A DNA stretch of 64,000 nt, from NCBI GenBank assembly GCA_002506535.1, contig DAXT01000002.1, positions 13,229 to 77,228 on the forward strand, in the 5' to 3' direction. The notes under the pieces are model-generated. The model ran no database searches and was not told the origin of the DNA. It saw only the letters and a list, made by a program, of their open reading frames with translations. A program made the translations under genes and the position numbers. Of the stretch, positions 8,451 through 18,408 are shown piece after piece. The DNA is from Methanothrix harundinacea. Its GTDB lineage: Archaea > Halobacteriota > Methanosarcinia > Methanotrichales > Methanotrichaceae. Each line of letters opens with the position of its first letter. Positions within the stretch are counted from its first letter, which is position 1.

Positions 8451-10097
8451 CTACCTGAGAACCCCGCCCCGGCTCGCGGAGGTGACGGACCTGCTGTACC
8501 TCGCCAGCATCCCCTTCGTGACCTTCGGGGCGGGGGGCTTCCAGGCGGCCCTCCGTCTCTCGAAGGTCTCCGGGTCCAGGAGGAGGTCGATCCTCCGGCT
8601 GTCGATGTCGATCTCGATCTCGTCGCCGTCCTCCACCAGGGCTATCGGCCCGCAGACCGCCGCCTCGGGGCATATGTGGCCGATGCAAGGACCTCTCGTC
8701 CCGCCGGAGAACCGGCCGTCGGTGACCAGGGCGACGGAGTTTCCAAGGCCCGCTCCCTGAATCGCCGAAGTCGGAGAGAGCGTCTCCCTCATGCCCGGCC
8801 CCCCTTTCGGACCCTCGTACCTGATGACGACGACGTCTCCGGCGACGACTTTGCCTCCGACGATCCCCGCCAGAGCCTCCTCCTCGGAGTTGTAGACCTT
8901 GGCGGGGCCGGTGTGCTTCCTCATCGACCCGGTGACGGCCGTCTGCTTGACGACGGAACCCTCGGGGGCGAGGGACCCCTTCAGTATGGCGATCCCGCCC
9001 TCGGGATGGACGGGGTCTTCCAGGGTTCTGACTACCTTCGCGAAGGTCTCGGGGTTGGCGGGCCTGAACTGGGCGATCTCCTCGCCGAGGGTCCTGCCCG
9101 TCACCGTCAGGACGTCGAGGTGGAGCTTCGAGGCGAGCCGCTTCATCACGGCGGGGATTCCTCCGGCCCGCTCCAGGTCCAGGATGTGATAGGGGCCGCC
9201 GGGCCTGAGGTTGACGAGGTGGGGGGTCTCCCGGCTCAATCTATCGAAATCCGCGAGGTCGAGGTCGATATCGAACTCCGAGGCGACCGCAGGTATGTGA
9301 AGGGCGGTGTTGGTGGAGCCGCCGATGGCCATGTCCATCCTGATGGCGTTCTCGATCGATTTGTGGGTCACGATATCCCTCGCGCTGATCCCCTTCTCGA
9401 TCAGCTCCACGATCTTCAATCCCGACCTCTTCGCGATCCTCATCTTCTTCGCGTCGGCGGCGTGGGCGGTGGCGCAGCCGGGAAGGCTCATGCCGAGCGT
9501 CTCCGTGAGGCAGGCCATGGTGTTGGCGGTGAAGAGGCCGGCACAGGAGCCGGCGCCGGGACAGGCGAGGCTCTCCAGAACCTCCAGGACCTCGCCGCCC
9601 TTCTGCCACCCCTCGAAGACGTCGATCAGGTCCAGCTCCCTGTCGCAGGCGAAGCCCGGATACATGGGGCCACCGGTGACGGCTATCGCCGGAAGGTCGA
9701 GCCTGCCGGCCGCCATAAGGTGGCCCGGAACGATCTTGTCGCAGGACGAGATGAGGACCATCCCGTCGAGCTGGTGGGCCTCCATCATCAACTCGATGGT
9801 ATCCTCGATGATCTCCCGGCTGGGAAGGGAGTACCTCATCCCCCGGTGGCCCATGGCGATACCGTCGCATATCCCTATGGTGTGAAACTCGAAGGGGACG
9901 CCCCCCGCCATCCTGATCCCGGCCTTGACAGCCTGGGCGATCTTGTCCAGGTGGATGTGGCCGGGTATGAACTCGTTCCAGGAGTTGGCGACCCCGACGA
10001 AGGGGCGGCCGATCTCCTCGTCGATGAGCCCTGTCGCCTTGAGGAGCGCCCGGTGGGGCGCCCTCTCGGATCCGACCTTGGTGATATCGCTTCTCAT
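8451..10097 (-). CDS. ilvD: Dihydroxy-acid dehydratase IlvD
   Basis: Third step of valine/isoleucine synthesis: dehydration of dihydroxy-acids to 2-oxoacids using an Fe-S cluster and Mg. Cluster cysteines are in SSCDKIVPG and [13 protein letters not shown], with other conserved blocks VGVANSWNE and GRFSGGTRG. The frame is open to 10265, but the family start is MRSDITKVG, giving ATG at 10097 and 548 residues; a GAGG box lies upstream. It heads a compact ilvD-thpR-cca run. Its 2-oxoisovalerate product is also a substrate type for the oxidoreductase encoded at 53-56 kb. Confidence 0.95.
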   Translation of the reverse strand: MRSDITKVGSERAPHRALLKATGLIDEEIGRPFVGVANSWNEFIPGHIHLDKIAQAVKAGIRMAGGVPFEFHTIGICDGIAMGHRGMRYSLPSREIIEDTIELMMEAHQLDGMVLISSCDKIVPGHLMAAGRLDLPAIAVTGGPMYPGFACDRELDLIDVFEGWQKGGEVLEVLESLACPGAGSCAGLFTANTMACLTETLGMSLPGCATAHAADAKKMRIAKRSGLKIVELIEKGISARDIVTHKSIENAIRMDMAIGGSTNTALHIPAVASEFDIDLDLADFDRLSRETPHLVNLRPGGPYHILDLERAGGIPAVMKRLASKLHLDVLTVTGRTLGEEIAQFRPANPETFAKVVRTLEDPVHPEGGIAILKGSLAPEGSVVKQTAVTGSMRKHTGPAKVYNSEEEALAGIVGGKVVAGDVVVIRYEGPKGGPGMRETLSPTSAIQGAGLGNSVALVTDGRFSGGTRGPCIGHICPEAAVCGPIALVEDGDEIEIDIDSRRIDLLLDPETFERRRAAWKPPAPKVTKGMLARYSRSVTSASRGGVLR

Positions 10098-10306
10098 GAG
10101 AAGAACCTCGAAAAGAGACTGAGACGCCGTCTCCTTAAGTCTTCCGCGGTCAGGAAGGGACGGCGGTCCCTTGATCTCGTCGGAGAATGGGGTGGGCCGC
10201 GAAGACGGATGGAGGTAAAAAGGGCACGAAGGTGGCGTTCCGGCGCGAAAAATCCCGGATCTCATCCCTTAAATATTCGCGATCCCTCTGGATCAGAGGT
10301 GACCGA

Positions 10307-12226
10307 ATGGACTCGTATCATCTATTCCTCCTCTTTCTGGGGCTTTACATAGCCGCCCTCATCGGGATCGGCCTGCGGTCGTCCCGGGGGCAAAGGTCTG
10401 TCGCCGACTTCTGGCTGGCGGGGCGGGAGATCGGGACCGCAAAAATCGGCCTCTCGGCCGCGGCTTCGTGGCTGACGGCCTCCGCCCTCTTGCTCGCGAC
10501 GGGGCTCTTCATGTCCATAGGCGTCGGATCGATATGGGTATGGGTCTTTCCCAACATCGCTGGGCTGTTGATCATCGCCCTCATAGCGAAGAGGGTCAAG
10601 AAGATCCCGGCGATGACCCAGCCGGAGCTCCTGGAGATCAGGTACCACCCCATCGTCAGGGCGCCGGTGGCTATCGCCATAGCCGTCACCATGATCCTCT
10701 TCGCGGTGACGGACTTCATAGGGTTCAAGCTCGTCCTCTCCGCCTTCTTCGGCGTTCCGCCCCACTACGCCGTCCTGATCATGGCGGTGGCGGTCTCCAT
10801 ATACGTCAGCCTGGGAGGGTTTCGGGCCGTCGTCTGGACCGACGCCCTCCAGTTCACCTTCCTGGCAGGGGTCGCCGTCGCCGTCGCCATCCTCGCGACG
10901 AAGGCGTCCATCGACGGCGGGGCGACCCTCGCCGCCGCCTCGGCCTCCCTGGGCGCCGACTGGTGGAACCTCTTCATTATGGGGGGGGTCACCGGAGCCC
11001 TCGTCCTCCAGCTCGCCCTCCTCCCCGGCTGGGTCGCGGAGCAGGACCCCTGGCAGAAGATCTGGGCGGCCCGCGACGACGGGTCGGCGAGGCGCGGCCT
11101 CGTCCTCGGCGCCGTCCTCCTGGCCGTCGTATACCTCGCCTGCCTGGTCACCGCCGTCGCCCTCAGGACGATCTACCCCCTCCCCGGAGGGGAGATCGAG
11201 GCTGAGATGCTGTACCTCACCTTCATCAAGGATAGCGTTCCCGGGGCGCTAGTAGCCCTATTCGCGATAGGGTTTGCCGCCGCCTCCATGTCATGCGCCG
11301 ACACCTTCGCCACCTCCGGGGCATCGTGCATATCCCGGGACATCGTCCAGAGGCACATCAGGCCCCAGGCCACCATGAAGGAGATGCTCGTCATAAACAG
11401 GGTCCTCGTCATCGTCATGATCGCCATCTCCGCTGCCGTAGCCCTGAGGGTCGATAGCATCGTCGAGGCGGTTATCATCGCGACGGTCATAGGGACTACC
11501 TCTTACTTCTTCCCCATCATCGGCGGCCTCTTCTGGAAACGGGCGACCCGGTGGGGCGCCCTCGCGGCGGTGATCGTCGGCGGCGGTACCCAGATCGGCC
11601 TGATATCCTACGAGAAGCTCATCCTGAAGGCGCCCCTGGAGACGGCGGCGCCGAAGCTCGCCAGCTACGGGGTCCTAGCCGAGCACGGGGTCCTCATAGG
11701 CCTCTGCCTCTCCGCCCTCGTCTTCGTCGGGATATCCCTGGCGACGGCCCGGCCTGAGGTGGCGAGGCTCGCCCCATTCTTCGATGAGGTCGGGCGGGAG
11801 GTTTACGGCGACGGCCACCTCTCCGTCGACCGGACCGATCCCGGATGGAGGAGTGTCACATCCAGGATCGAGGAGAAGATCTCCGGCGACAGGGCTCACC
11901 TCCACCTCCGCCTCGACGTCGCGCCCCTCCTCGCCGACGGCGGCAAGATCGAAGGAGAGCTCCATTGGAACGAGTTCTTGGAGCGGCTGGAGAGAGAGCA
12001 CGCCGCCTGGTTTGAGCTGACAGGAAAAGACACCCTCTACCGGCTCACCCAGGCCGACATGCTCGCCTCGGTGAAGATGGTCCGGGGAGACCTTCTGCAG
12101 ATCTGGCTATCGGCGGAGCCGAATATAGACCTGATCGAGAGGCAGAGGGACGAGATCTACATCTCATGCCGGGAGATCGAGGGGACGCTCCTGGGGCTGG
12201 GGCTCTCGGCGACGCCTGCGAGGTAA
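10307..12226 (+). CDS. Sodium/solute symporter (SSS family) with a C-terminal soluble extension
   Basis: A 639-residue membrane protein of the SSS/PutP fold with about 13 hydrophobic segments in residues 1-500. The motif VADFWLAGR follows the first helix, and GFRAVVWTDALQ lies near residue 180, both typical of the family. After the last helix, about 130 hydrophilic residues form a cytoplasmic domain not found in PutP. The substrate cannot be read from sequence; acetate, proline, pantothenate and nucleobases are all known for the family. The ATG at 10307 has GAGGTGA eight bases upstream, and AAATATTC near 10271 is a TATA candidate. The frame extends to 10187, but those 40 residues are not family-like. 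Confidence 0.88.
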   Translation: MDSYHLFLLFLGLYIAALIGIGLRSSRGQRSVADFWLAGREIGTAKIGLSAAASWLTASALLLATGLFMSIGVGSIWVWVFPNIAGLLIIALIAKRVKKIPAMTQPELLEIRYHPIVRAPVAIAIAVTMILFAVTDFIGFKLVLSAFFGVPPHYAVLIMAVAVSIYVSLGGFRAVVWTDALQFTFLAGVAVAVAILATKASIDGGATLAAASASLGADWWNLFIMGGVTGALVLQLALLPGWVAEQDPWQKIWAARDDGSARRGLVLGAVLLAVVYLACLVTAVALRTIYPLPGGEIEAEMLYLTFIKDSVPGALVALFAIGFAAASMSCADTFATSGASCISRDIVQRHIRPQATMKEMLVINRVLVIVMIAISAAVALRVDSIVEAVIIATVIGTTSYFFPIIGGLFWKRATRWGALAAVIVGGGTQIGLISYEKLILKAPLETAAPKLASYGVLAEHGVLIGLCLSALVFVGISLATARPEVARLAPFFDEVGREVYGDGHLSVDRTDPGWRSVTSRIEEKISGDRAHLHLRLDVAPLLADGGKIEGELHWNEFLERLEREHAAWFELTGKDTLYRLTQADMLASVKMVRGDLLQIWLSAEPNIDLIERQRDEIYISCREIEGTLLGLGLSATPAR

Positions 12227-12245
12227 AAAAGGGTGTGACGGATCG

Positions 12246-13415
12246 ATGAGAAGATACGATCAGAAGGTGGAGGTCGCCGTGGTGGGGGCTGGGCCGGCGG
12301 GATCTGTCGCCGCCGAGGCGGCGGCTAGGCTAGGAGCCCGGGCCGTCCTCATCGAGAGGAAGAGGGAGATAGGAACCCCCGTCCAGTGCGGCGGGTTTCT
12401 CCCGGAGGTCTCCGAGCTGGAAGCTCTCCTCCCCCATGCGCAGATCCCCGAGACCCTGGCCGGTATACCCGAAAGATACATCCTCGCCAGAACCCGGGTC
12501 CAGAGGATCTACTCCCCCTCCGGAGACGCCAAGGAGTTTTCCGTCCGGGGGAGGGTCGTCGACCGGAGGAGCTTCGACCGCCACCTCGCCTGGAGGGCGG
12601 CGAGGGCTGGGGCTGAAGTCCTGGTGGATACAAGAGCGGATCTCTCGGGCGGCAGCCTCCGCCTCTCTGGCGGGAGATCCGGGACGGTGGAGGCTCAGGT
12701 GATCATCGGCGCCGACGGCCCCAGCTCAGCCACCGCCAGAGGAGCGAATCTGGCCAAAAGGCAGGAGGCGGGGGTCTGTCTCGAGTATGAGATGGCGGGC
12801 GTCGATATCGATCCCGAGGCTGCGGAGATGTACTTTGGAACAAAAGCCGCCCCCGGAGGATACGCCTGGATAATCCCTCTCGGCGAAGACGTCGCGAACG
12901 TCGGCGTCGGGACGAGGCCCGCATACATCCAGGGCCGGAGGCTTCGCGATATCCTCGACTCCTTCGTCGCCGACCACCGGATCGCGAAGGAGAAGCTCTC
13001 CGGAGGGGAGGTGACGGCGGTGATGCGGGGGGTCGTCCCGGCGGGGGGGATGCCGCCCGCGATCCGGAGGGAAAACGTCCTCCTGGCAGGAGATGCCGCG
13101 GGGATGGTGATGGCCACCTCAGGGGGCGGGATACCCCTCGCCATGGTGGGGGGGGCTATCGCCGGAGAGGTGGCGGCCCGGGCCATCTCCGGCGAGGAGT
13201 CCCTCGCGGATTACCCGGGCCGGATCGCGACGGCGATGGGGCAGGAGCTACAGAACTCCGTCAGGATAAGAGAGGTCGTCGACAGGATGATGAGGTCCGA
13301 CCGGCTGATGGACGGGCTCTTTTCGATGCTGCCAGCCGACCAGATGAAGGCGACCATGAGAGGACAGATCCCAAGAGCCCTGGAGATGGTCCAGGAGATG
13401 ATGGACAGGAGGTGA
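12246..13415 (+). CDS. Geranylgeranyl reductase family flavoprotein
   Basis: A 389-residue FAD enzyme. It has the N-terminal Rossmann motif GAGPAGSVAAEAAAR, the family motif PVQCGGF near residue 44 and the second FAD motif LLAGDAAGM near residue 277. Members hydrogenate geranylgeranyl chains of archaeal membrane lipids. The best-known one is digeranylgeranylglycerophospholipid reductase; others reduce quinones or polyprenols, so the exact substrate is not fixed here. It starts 19 bases after the symporter stop and is probably co-transcribed with it. It faces the MgtE-type gene. Confidence 0.85.
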   Translation: MRRYDQKVEVAVVGAGPAGSVAAEAAARLGARAVLIERKREIGTPVQCGGFLPEVSELEALLPHAQIPETLAGIPERYILARTRVQRIYSPSGDAKEFSVRGRVVDRRSFDRHLAWRAARAGAEVLVDTRADLSGGSLRLSGGRSGTVEAQVIIGADGPSSATARGANLAKRQEAGVCLEYEMAGVDIDPEAAEMYFGTKAAPGGYAWIIPLGEDVANVGVGTRPAYIQGRRLRDILDSFVADHRIAKEKLSGGEVTAVMRGVVPAGGMPPAIRRENVLLAGDAAGMVMATSGGGIPLAMVGGAIAGEVAARAISGEESLADYPGRIATAMGQELQNSVRIREVVDRMMRSDRLMDGLFSMLPADQMKATMRGQIPRALEMVQEMMDRR

Positions 13416-13528
13416 CGGGGGCGATGGATGGAGCCCCTGCCCCCCCCATCGGATCGGAAGGTACCCCCGGATCCGAACCGTCGCGGACCGAAACGATGGG
13501 GCCGGCGGGATCTGAAGAGGATCCGGGT

Positions 13529-14839
13529 TTAGATGGCGGTCGAGACGACGGCGAGGGTCGCGACGATGAGAGAGGCGGTCCCCAGGACGTCCATGACGCT
13601 GGTTATCATCGGGATCGTCACGTTGTCTGGGTCGAAGCCGACCCTGACGAAGAATAGGGTGAAGAGGTAGGTGACGATGATCGCGAGGATGGTGGTGGAG
13701 AACCCCGCCGCAAGACAGATCGTCAGGATCTCGGAGAAGCCCAGGGCGTCCATCCCGAAGGCCCAGGATACGACGAAGGCGAGGAGGCCCAGGGTGGGAA
13801 ACAGAAAGGCAGATAAGACGAGGGTGCAGCCGAAGTTGATCTTCGTCTCCTCCTCGAGCTTTCGTCCCATCTTGATCATCCCCAGGTGATACGCCGACGT
13901 CAACCTCGAAGAGAGGATCCCCCCGAGGTTTCCGCCTACGGCGTTAAAGACCGGTATCAGCAACAGGACCGTAGATAAGGCGACGAGCATCTCCTCGTAT
14001 ATCCCCATGAAGAGCCCCGCCACGGTGCTGAAGAAAGTCGCAAAGATCAGCACCGGCATCGACTGTCTCACTATTCTGGCCATCAGCTGGTGGTTTGAGC
14101 CTATGCCGTAGACGACGGCGGCGGCCGATATGAACAAGAAGACGAGGGTCGCCCCCCTGGTGACGGGATCGCCGAGGGTCGAGACGAAGATGGCGGTCCC
14201 GAAGAGGATCGGTATCGTGATCACGTCCCCGGCGACGGTGATGAAGGGGACGGAGATGTTGTCGGGGTCCCACCCCTTCCGGAAGCTCTTCTCGATCACC
14301 ACAAGGGTGAAGGCGAGGAGTATGAGCCCTGAGAGGATGCTGCTCAATACCGATATCAGCACCAGCTCGTAGATGCTCAGGGTATCGAGGCCGACGGCGA
14401 TGCCGAAACCCTTCACCACCAGGGCGAGGATCATGGAGACGGAGAGGACCTGGACAGCGACGCCTCCCACCTGCTGGCGGAGGGGCTCTGACCTCGCAAG
14501 AGGCGGGGAGATCTCGCCGGTGTGGAGGCTGGTTCCAAGCCTCGCCCCGAAGGTTGCGAAGATCGTCCCTCGCATATCGATGGCCCCCGGTATGAGTATT
14601 ATCAGGCCGGGGTAAAGGGCGAGAAGGTGAGAGAGGTTGGCGAGGGAGAGGCCGGCGATCATCGAGGTGATGGCGCAGATCACCAGGGCAAAGAAGCTCT
14701 GTTTAACGATCTTTGGTATCCTGACCAAAGCTGTGGCCAGGCCGCCCCCGACTTTCATATCCGACGGCATGGCCACTAAAAGCGGTTGTTCCGAAGCAGC
14801 CCTCGAGAGGAACGACGCCTCTTCTCTCGCCTCGAACAT
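13529..14839 (-). CDS. MgtE/SLC41-type divalent cation transporter
   Basis: A 436-residue integral membrane protein with two tandem copies of the MgtE membrane domain. Each half begins with a helix and a proline-rich block: PGLIILIPGAIDMRGTIFATFGARL near residue 77 and a VFNAVGGNLGGILSSRL block near residue 305. There are about ten membrane segments. Unlike bacterial MgtE it lacks the N-domain and CBS regulatory domains, as in the SLC41-like archaeal subgroup. Predicted role is Mg2+ or other divalent cation transport. A short Pro/Lys-rich open frame just upstream (from 14915) overlaps its start in another frame and is probably not a separate gene. Confidence 0.82.
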   Translation of the reverse strand: MFEAREEASFLSRAASEQPLLVAMPSDMKVGGGLATALVRIPKIVKQSFFALVICAITSMIAGLSLANLSHLLALYPGLIILIPGAIDMRGTIFATFGARLGTSLHTGEISPPLARSEPLRQQVGGVAVQVLSVSMILALVVKGFGIAVGLDTLSIYELVLISVLSSILSGLILLAFTLVVIEKSFRKGWDPDNISVPFITVAGDVITIPILFGTAIFVSTLGDPVTRGATLVFLFISAAAVVYGIGSNHQLMARIVRQSMPVLIFATFFSTVAGLFMGIYEEMLVALSTVLLLIPVFNAVGGNLGGILSSRLTSAYHLGMIKMGRKLEEETKINFGCTLVLSAFLFPTLGLLAFVVSWAFGMDALGFSEILTICLAAGFSTTILAIIVTYLFTLFFVRVGFDPDNVTIPMITSVMDVLGTASLIVATLAVVSTAI

Positions 14840-15014
14840 GAGCCAGACCTCGCAAAGGTTTAGGCGGCGGTTCTGGTTTTTTGGCCTCTTCTGCCATGCT
14901 GACGTCCTCCATCAATTCATCAGGGGTGGGCCGTATCCTCCGACCGCACTTTTCCGGATGACGATAAAAACCACATATCGCGGTCTTTCGGATCGGGCCG
15001 AGTTGAACGATCGA

Positions 15015-15404
15015 TCATTCGGCGGGGGCGGCTCCCAGAAGCTCCTCCACCGGTTTGGCTCCGCGTTCGGTGATCTTGGCGTTGATCTGACCGACGTCTG
15101 CCGATATATCCCGACCGTGGACCGTCTTCCTCTTCCTGCGCCCCTTCTCCAGGGGGTGGTACCCGGTTCCGCCGGCGATCAGGATCTTCCTCCTCTTCGA
15201 TCCCGGAAGGTCGCGGCGGAGGGGGAAGCCTTCCCGGTCGCTTCCACCGGTGATCTCTATCGAATAGCCTGGCATCCCCACGGCGTCGCCGTCGACGACG
15301 TCGCCGATCTTCCGGCCCAGGAACTTGTTCGCGGCGGCGTCCTTCGCCTCCACCTGATAAGCTTTCCCGCTCTGGGGATCTGATATAACCACTCTGAAGT
15401 CCAT
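15015..15404 (-). CDS. rps6e: 30S ribosomal protein S6e
   Basis: A 129-residue small-subunit protein. It begins MDFRVVISDPQSGKAYQ and contains FLGRKIGDVVDGD, ITGGSD, GFPLRRDL and the basic block KGRRKRKTVHG, as in archaeal S6e. The in-frame upstream residues to 15452 are not part of the family, and GAGGAG lies right before the ATG at 15404. A TATA-like TTTTATATG sits about 50 bases upstream, near 15452-15460. The C-terminus ends in an Ala/Glu tail. Confidence 0.95.
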   Translation of the reverse strand: MDFRVVISDPQSGKAYQVEAKDAAANKFLGRKIGDVVDGDAVGMPGYSIEITGGSDREGFPLRRDLPGSKRRKILIAGGTGYHPLEKGRRKRKTVHGRDISADVGQINAKITERGAKPVEELLGAAPAE

Positions 15405-15492
15405 TTTTTTCTCCTCGCAACTGAACAGGGCGAGATAACGCCCCATCAACATATAAAACCTTATCCGGGATGGCGGCGCCGAGCCGTCCGGC

Positions 15493-16677
15493 TCATCGAT
15501 CGAGTGACCGGACCGTTCTGGCTCTTCCGGTCACAGGGCCGACCTCCGATATGGCCCGGTGAGACGGAAGCTCATCGAGCTCTTCCCCCTCGTTTAAGGG
15601 TCTGTCCACCATCAACGCGTATATCCTGTATACGGTCCCCTCGTCGACATCGCATCGAGTAGACCAGCGGCCGTCGCGGTTCGGCTCCACCTGCCTAGCC
15701 ACCTGGAGCTGGTCGTCGTCGCACCTCACCAGGACATAAAGCTGCTTCTTCGTCCCGCGAATCCTGCTGGATTGACCTTCTACGAGGCCGCCCCACCTAT
15801 CCTCTCCATCCCGGGGAAAGCTGATCTTGACGGCGTTGGTGAGCCGCGACCGGGCCCATGTGGCGATGGACCCCGATCCTATCAGGAAGGAGAGGATGGC
15901 GACGGCGATCAGAAGCTTTCTGTAGTTCTCCTCCCAGAAATCGTCAGCGACAGCTGGTGTGGATGTGACGTTTTCATAGGCGTTCGCCTCCTCGAGGGAG
16001 GGCTGATCCCCTCTCGGAGCTGGGGCGTCCTGGATGGTATCCGATTCGCCTTCCGCGACCGTCGCCGGCTGCCTGGAGGTGAGGGTGATGGAGACGGTCC
16101 TGGAGCTGTCGGAGAATTCGACGATGTTGAACCAGTTCCAGTAGCCGTCAAGGTGGGCTTCTACGAGGTGGCTATCCGGCACCACCGTCGCGATGAACGG
16201 TGTGACGCCGTAGAAGATCCCATCGATGTACACCTCGGCCCCGGGGGGAGCGGAGACGACGGGAACCCTGACATAGGGGGGCTTCTTCTCATCGATCCGG
16301 GCCGCCTCCGTCTGAGATCTGTAGGGTCCGCCCTCATCCTTCGGGACGTCTTCGGAGGGGGCGGCGACGCCGGGGCGGGCCGTCGATCCTTCCTCGGCCG
16401 CCTCCTGGAATTCTTGCGGATCAGAGGATGAGGACCCCAGATCCCGGTCCGATGAGATCCGGCTCTCCGCCAGGCTGCTCTGGGCCCTGTCTATCAGCTC
16501 GTCGATGTCCACGGGGCCGTCGCCGGAATATCCGATCCTGTAGATGGGGCGCGGTCCGGACCCGAGGTTGATCATCTCAGAGCCGCTGGACTCGTAAGAT
16601 GCCGCGACGACGGCGAAAGCCGCATAGAATATCAATAGTAAGATCAGAAATCGAAGTTCGCGAATCAACGTCCCCAC
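15493..16677 (-). CDS. Membrane-anchored PEGA-domain protein
   Basis: A 394-residue protein with an N-terminal hydrophobic segment (about residues 8-26). A PEGA domain lies at about residues 133-200 (core PPGAEVYIDGIFYGVTP). A second hydrophobic segment is near residues 254-272, followed by a C-terminal soluble domain of about 120 residues. PEGA repeats occur in surface proteins of methanogens; the C-terminal part is not one I recognise. The start is GTG. Topology suggests the PEGA domain is outside the cell and the C-terminal domain inside, or the reverse. No operon partner is evident. Confidence 0.7.
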   Translation of the reverse strand: MGTLIRELRFLILLLIFYAAFAVVAASYESSGSEMINLGSGPRPIYRIGYSGDGPVDIDELIDRAQSSLAESRISSDRDLGSSSSDPQEFQEAAEEGSTARPGVAAPSEDVPKDEGGPYRSQTEAARIDEKKPPYVRVPVVSAPPGAEVYIDGIFYGVTPFIATVVPDSHLVEAHLDGYWNWFNIVEFSDSSRTVSITLTSRQPATVAEGESDTIQDAPAPRGDQPSLEEANAYENVTSTPAVADDFWEENYRKLLIAVAILSFLIGSGSIATWARSRLTNAVKISFPRDGEDRWGGLVEGQSSRIRGTKKQLYVLVRCDDDQLQVARQVEPNRDGRWSTRCDVDEGTVYRIYALMVDRPLNEGEELDELPSHRAISEVGPVTGRARTVRSLDR

Positions 16678-16722
16678 GGCTGAAGCTTCAACCCTGAGAG
16701 ATCTTATACCCTATGGTCAGAT

Positions 16723-17715
16723 TCAACGGAGATCCGCGAGCCTGCCGTACTCCAGAAGAGAGGAGATCGGGGTCGTCACGATATCGACCCCCTCCTCCCC
16801 GGCCGCCACGGCGGCGTTGACGCCGCCGCAGAAGGCGATCCCCACCTTTCCGGCGGCGACGGGGCAGCCCATATTCGGCTCCCCCGGCCCGCTGATCCTC
16901 ATCAGCCCCCCTATCCCGACGCCTTTAGCCCTCTCCAGGAGATCCCGGGCCTGATCGATGGCGGCAACCGGTATCTCCCGGGAGTTGGCCAGAACTCCGC
17001 CGTCGCCGGTTCTTGCGGCGTCGCTCACCTTCGTCGTCTTTCGCGACATGAATACCTTCATGGGATCGAGGGACGATCCGGCGTAGGCTATCAGGTCTGT
17101 GAACTCGCAGAGCGCCCCGCCCCTCACCTCCACCACCCCCGCAAAGGTGGTATTTACGGGAATTCCCGCCGATAGGAGCATCCCGTCCAAGGTGATGCTG
17201 CAGACGGTGGAGACGCCGAGAAACCCTGGCGGGATCGTGATGGGTCCCATCTCATCGCCCTCGTCCTGGATCAAAATCCGCCTGCTGACGGTGAAACCGG
17301 CGTCAAATACCAGAGCCATCGTCTCCAGGGCCCTCTCGTAATCCCTCTTATTCAGAAGGCTGGTGTTGACCACCACCCTCTTCTCCCCGGAGTCGGGGTC
17401 GAAGGACGACCGGTACATATACTCCTCGATCCGGGTATTGACGAACCCCACCCTGTCGTCGACGAGGGCGTCGGAGAGCTCTCTTTTCCCCAGGGGTGTG
17501 AGGATCCGGCCGCTGTAACCCTCCCTCCTGGTGAACCCCAGCTCGTCCATGATCTTGAGGTTGTACCGCACGGCCCTCTCCCCCACCTCGTAGCCCCTGT
17601 TGGAGAGCTCGTCGGAGATGGCCCTCGCTCCGACGGGCTTCTCCGAGGCGTTTATCACCCTCAGTATCTCTATCAGCCTCCTCTGGCTGGTATGGGGCTT
17701 GGTGAGGAGCTTCAT
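16723..17715 (-). CDS. nrpR: NrpR-type transcriptional repressor (HTH plus one NrpR/DUF128 domain)
   Basis: A 330-residue regulator. Residues about 8-75 form the NrpR-type winged helix (RLIEILRVINASEKPVGARAI...), followed by one NrpR/DUF128 ligand-binding domain. Studied NrpR proteins repress nitrogen-fixation and glutamine synthetase genes and respond to 2-oxoglutarate. Some archaea have a two-domain protein and others split it into an HTH-bearing and an HTH-less subunit; this one has the HTH and a single DUF128 domain, so it looks like the HTH-bearing partner. The ATG at 17715 is preferred over the longer frame to 17829 because the latter overlaps the tRNA-Gln gene. Its target genes are not in this window as far as I can see. 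Confidence 0.85.
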   Translation of the reverse strand: MKLLTKPHTSQRRLIEILRVINASEKPVGARAISDELSNRGYEVGERAVRYNLKIMDELGFTRREGYSGRILTPLGKRELSDALVDDRVGFVNTRIEEYMYRSSFDPDSGEKRVVVNTSLLNKRDYERALETMALVFDAGFTVSRRILIQDEGDEMGPITIPPGFLGVSTVCSITLDGMLLSAGIPVNTTFAGVVEVRGGALCEFTDLIAYAGSSLDPMKVFMSRKTTKVSDAARTGDGGVLANSREIPVAAIDQARDLLERAKGVGIGGLMRISGPGEPNMGCPVAAGKVGIAFCGGVNAAVAAGEEGVDIVTTPISSLLEYGRLADLR

Positions 17716-17807
17716 ATCTATCTCTGGACGTCTGGCGGGGAAGCGCATATATATCTTATGCAGATAGACCTGCAGACGGCGCTCGCGAAGGTCGGGAGCG
17801 GCGGGGA
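17716..17807. promoter_or_regulatory. Shared promoter region of nrpR and tRNA-Gln
   Basis: A near-palindromic TATA element, CATATATATCTTA (17746-17758), lies about 50 bases before the tRNA-Gln gene and about 35 bases before the nrpR ATG. It can serve as TATA box in either direction. Confidence 0.5.
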
Positions 17808-17880
17808 AGTCCCGTGGGGTAGTGGTCAATCCTGCAGGCCTTTGGAGCCTGGGACGGTGGTTCGAATCCGCCCGGGACTA
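17808..17880 (+). tRNA. tRNA-Gln (anticodon TTG)
   Basis: A full cloverleaf can be drawn by hand: acceptor AGTCCCG with CGGGACT, anticodon stem CAGGC with GCCTG around the loop CTTTGGA (anticodon TTG), and T arm GGTGG-TTCGAAT-CCGCC. The discriminator base is A. CCA is not encoded, consistent with the Cca enzyme in this window. Confidence 0.95.
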
Positions 17881-18032
17881 TTTTTCGCTCCCGGCCTCGC
17901 CGGGCGTGCCTGTCCGAGATTGATAGGTACAAAACGTACATATAGGGGGCCGAGGCCTTGGATGGAGATGGCGGTTCGGCCCTCAGATCGAAAGGGAGCG
18001 TCTCTGAGGCGGATCGGACCCCAGTAGAGGGT

Positions 18033-18107
18033 GCTCCGGTAGTGTAGTCCGGTCAATCATTCCGGCCTTTCGAGCCGAAGACCCGGGTTCAAATCCCGGC
18101 CGGAGCA
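18033..18107 (+). tRNA. tRNA-Glu (anticodon TTC)
   Basis: Acceptor GCTCCGG pairs with CCGGAGC. The anticodon loop CTTTCGA gives anticodon TTC, and the T arm CCGGG-TTCAAAT-CCCGG is perfect. The outermost pair of the anticodon stem is a C-A mismatch. Discriminator A, no encoded CCA. A T-run (about 18115-18122) follows as a terminator. It lies about 150 bases after tRNA-Gln. Confidence 0.95.
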
Positions 18108-18408
18108 TAACGCCCTTTTTTTAATATGCCCCGATCGTGGAGAGGCGGCCGCATTTAATTCATAAAAATCGAGACCATGCCAGCCATCGGGAGACGACAG
18201 TACCGGAGCGGTTTTCGATCGATGCCGCTCAAAATACCGACGAAAAAGTATAACTACTTGAATGCAAAAGCAGATTCCATATCACACTGCTGAAACAATC
18301 TAACCTGTCAGGCAGGGTGAGATCTTTGCGGGCTCTTCTGCCGGCGAACTGAACCTGCCGGCGCAGGGGCGCTGCAGTTTATCGATCAACAGTATAGGTG
18401 GGAGAACA
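18108..18408. promoter_or_regulatory. Leader region of the first secreted-protein gene
   Basis: After the tRNA-Glu terminator this 300-base stretch has no gene. AAAAGTATAACT (about 18245-18256) is a TATA candidate, implying a leader of roughly 130 bases. The leader contains two copies of CTGCCGGCG about 17 bases apart and an AGGTG ribosome-binding site at 18396-18400, eight bases before the presumed start. Confidence 0.45.

Noticed and set aside
8397..10352. 651-codon open frame on the plus strand
   Set aside because: It is antisense to ilvD, has no family features and a composition expected of the third-frame shadow of a GC-rich gene.
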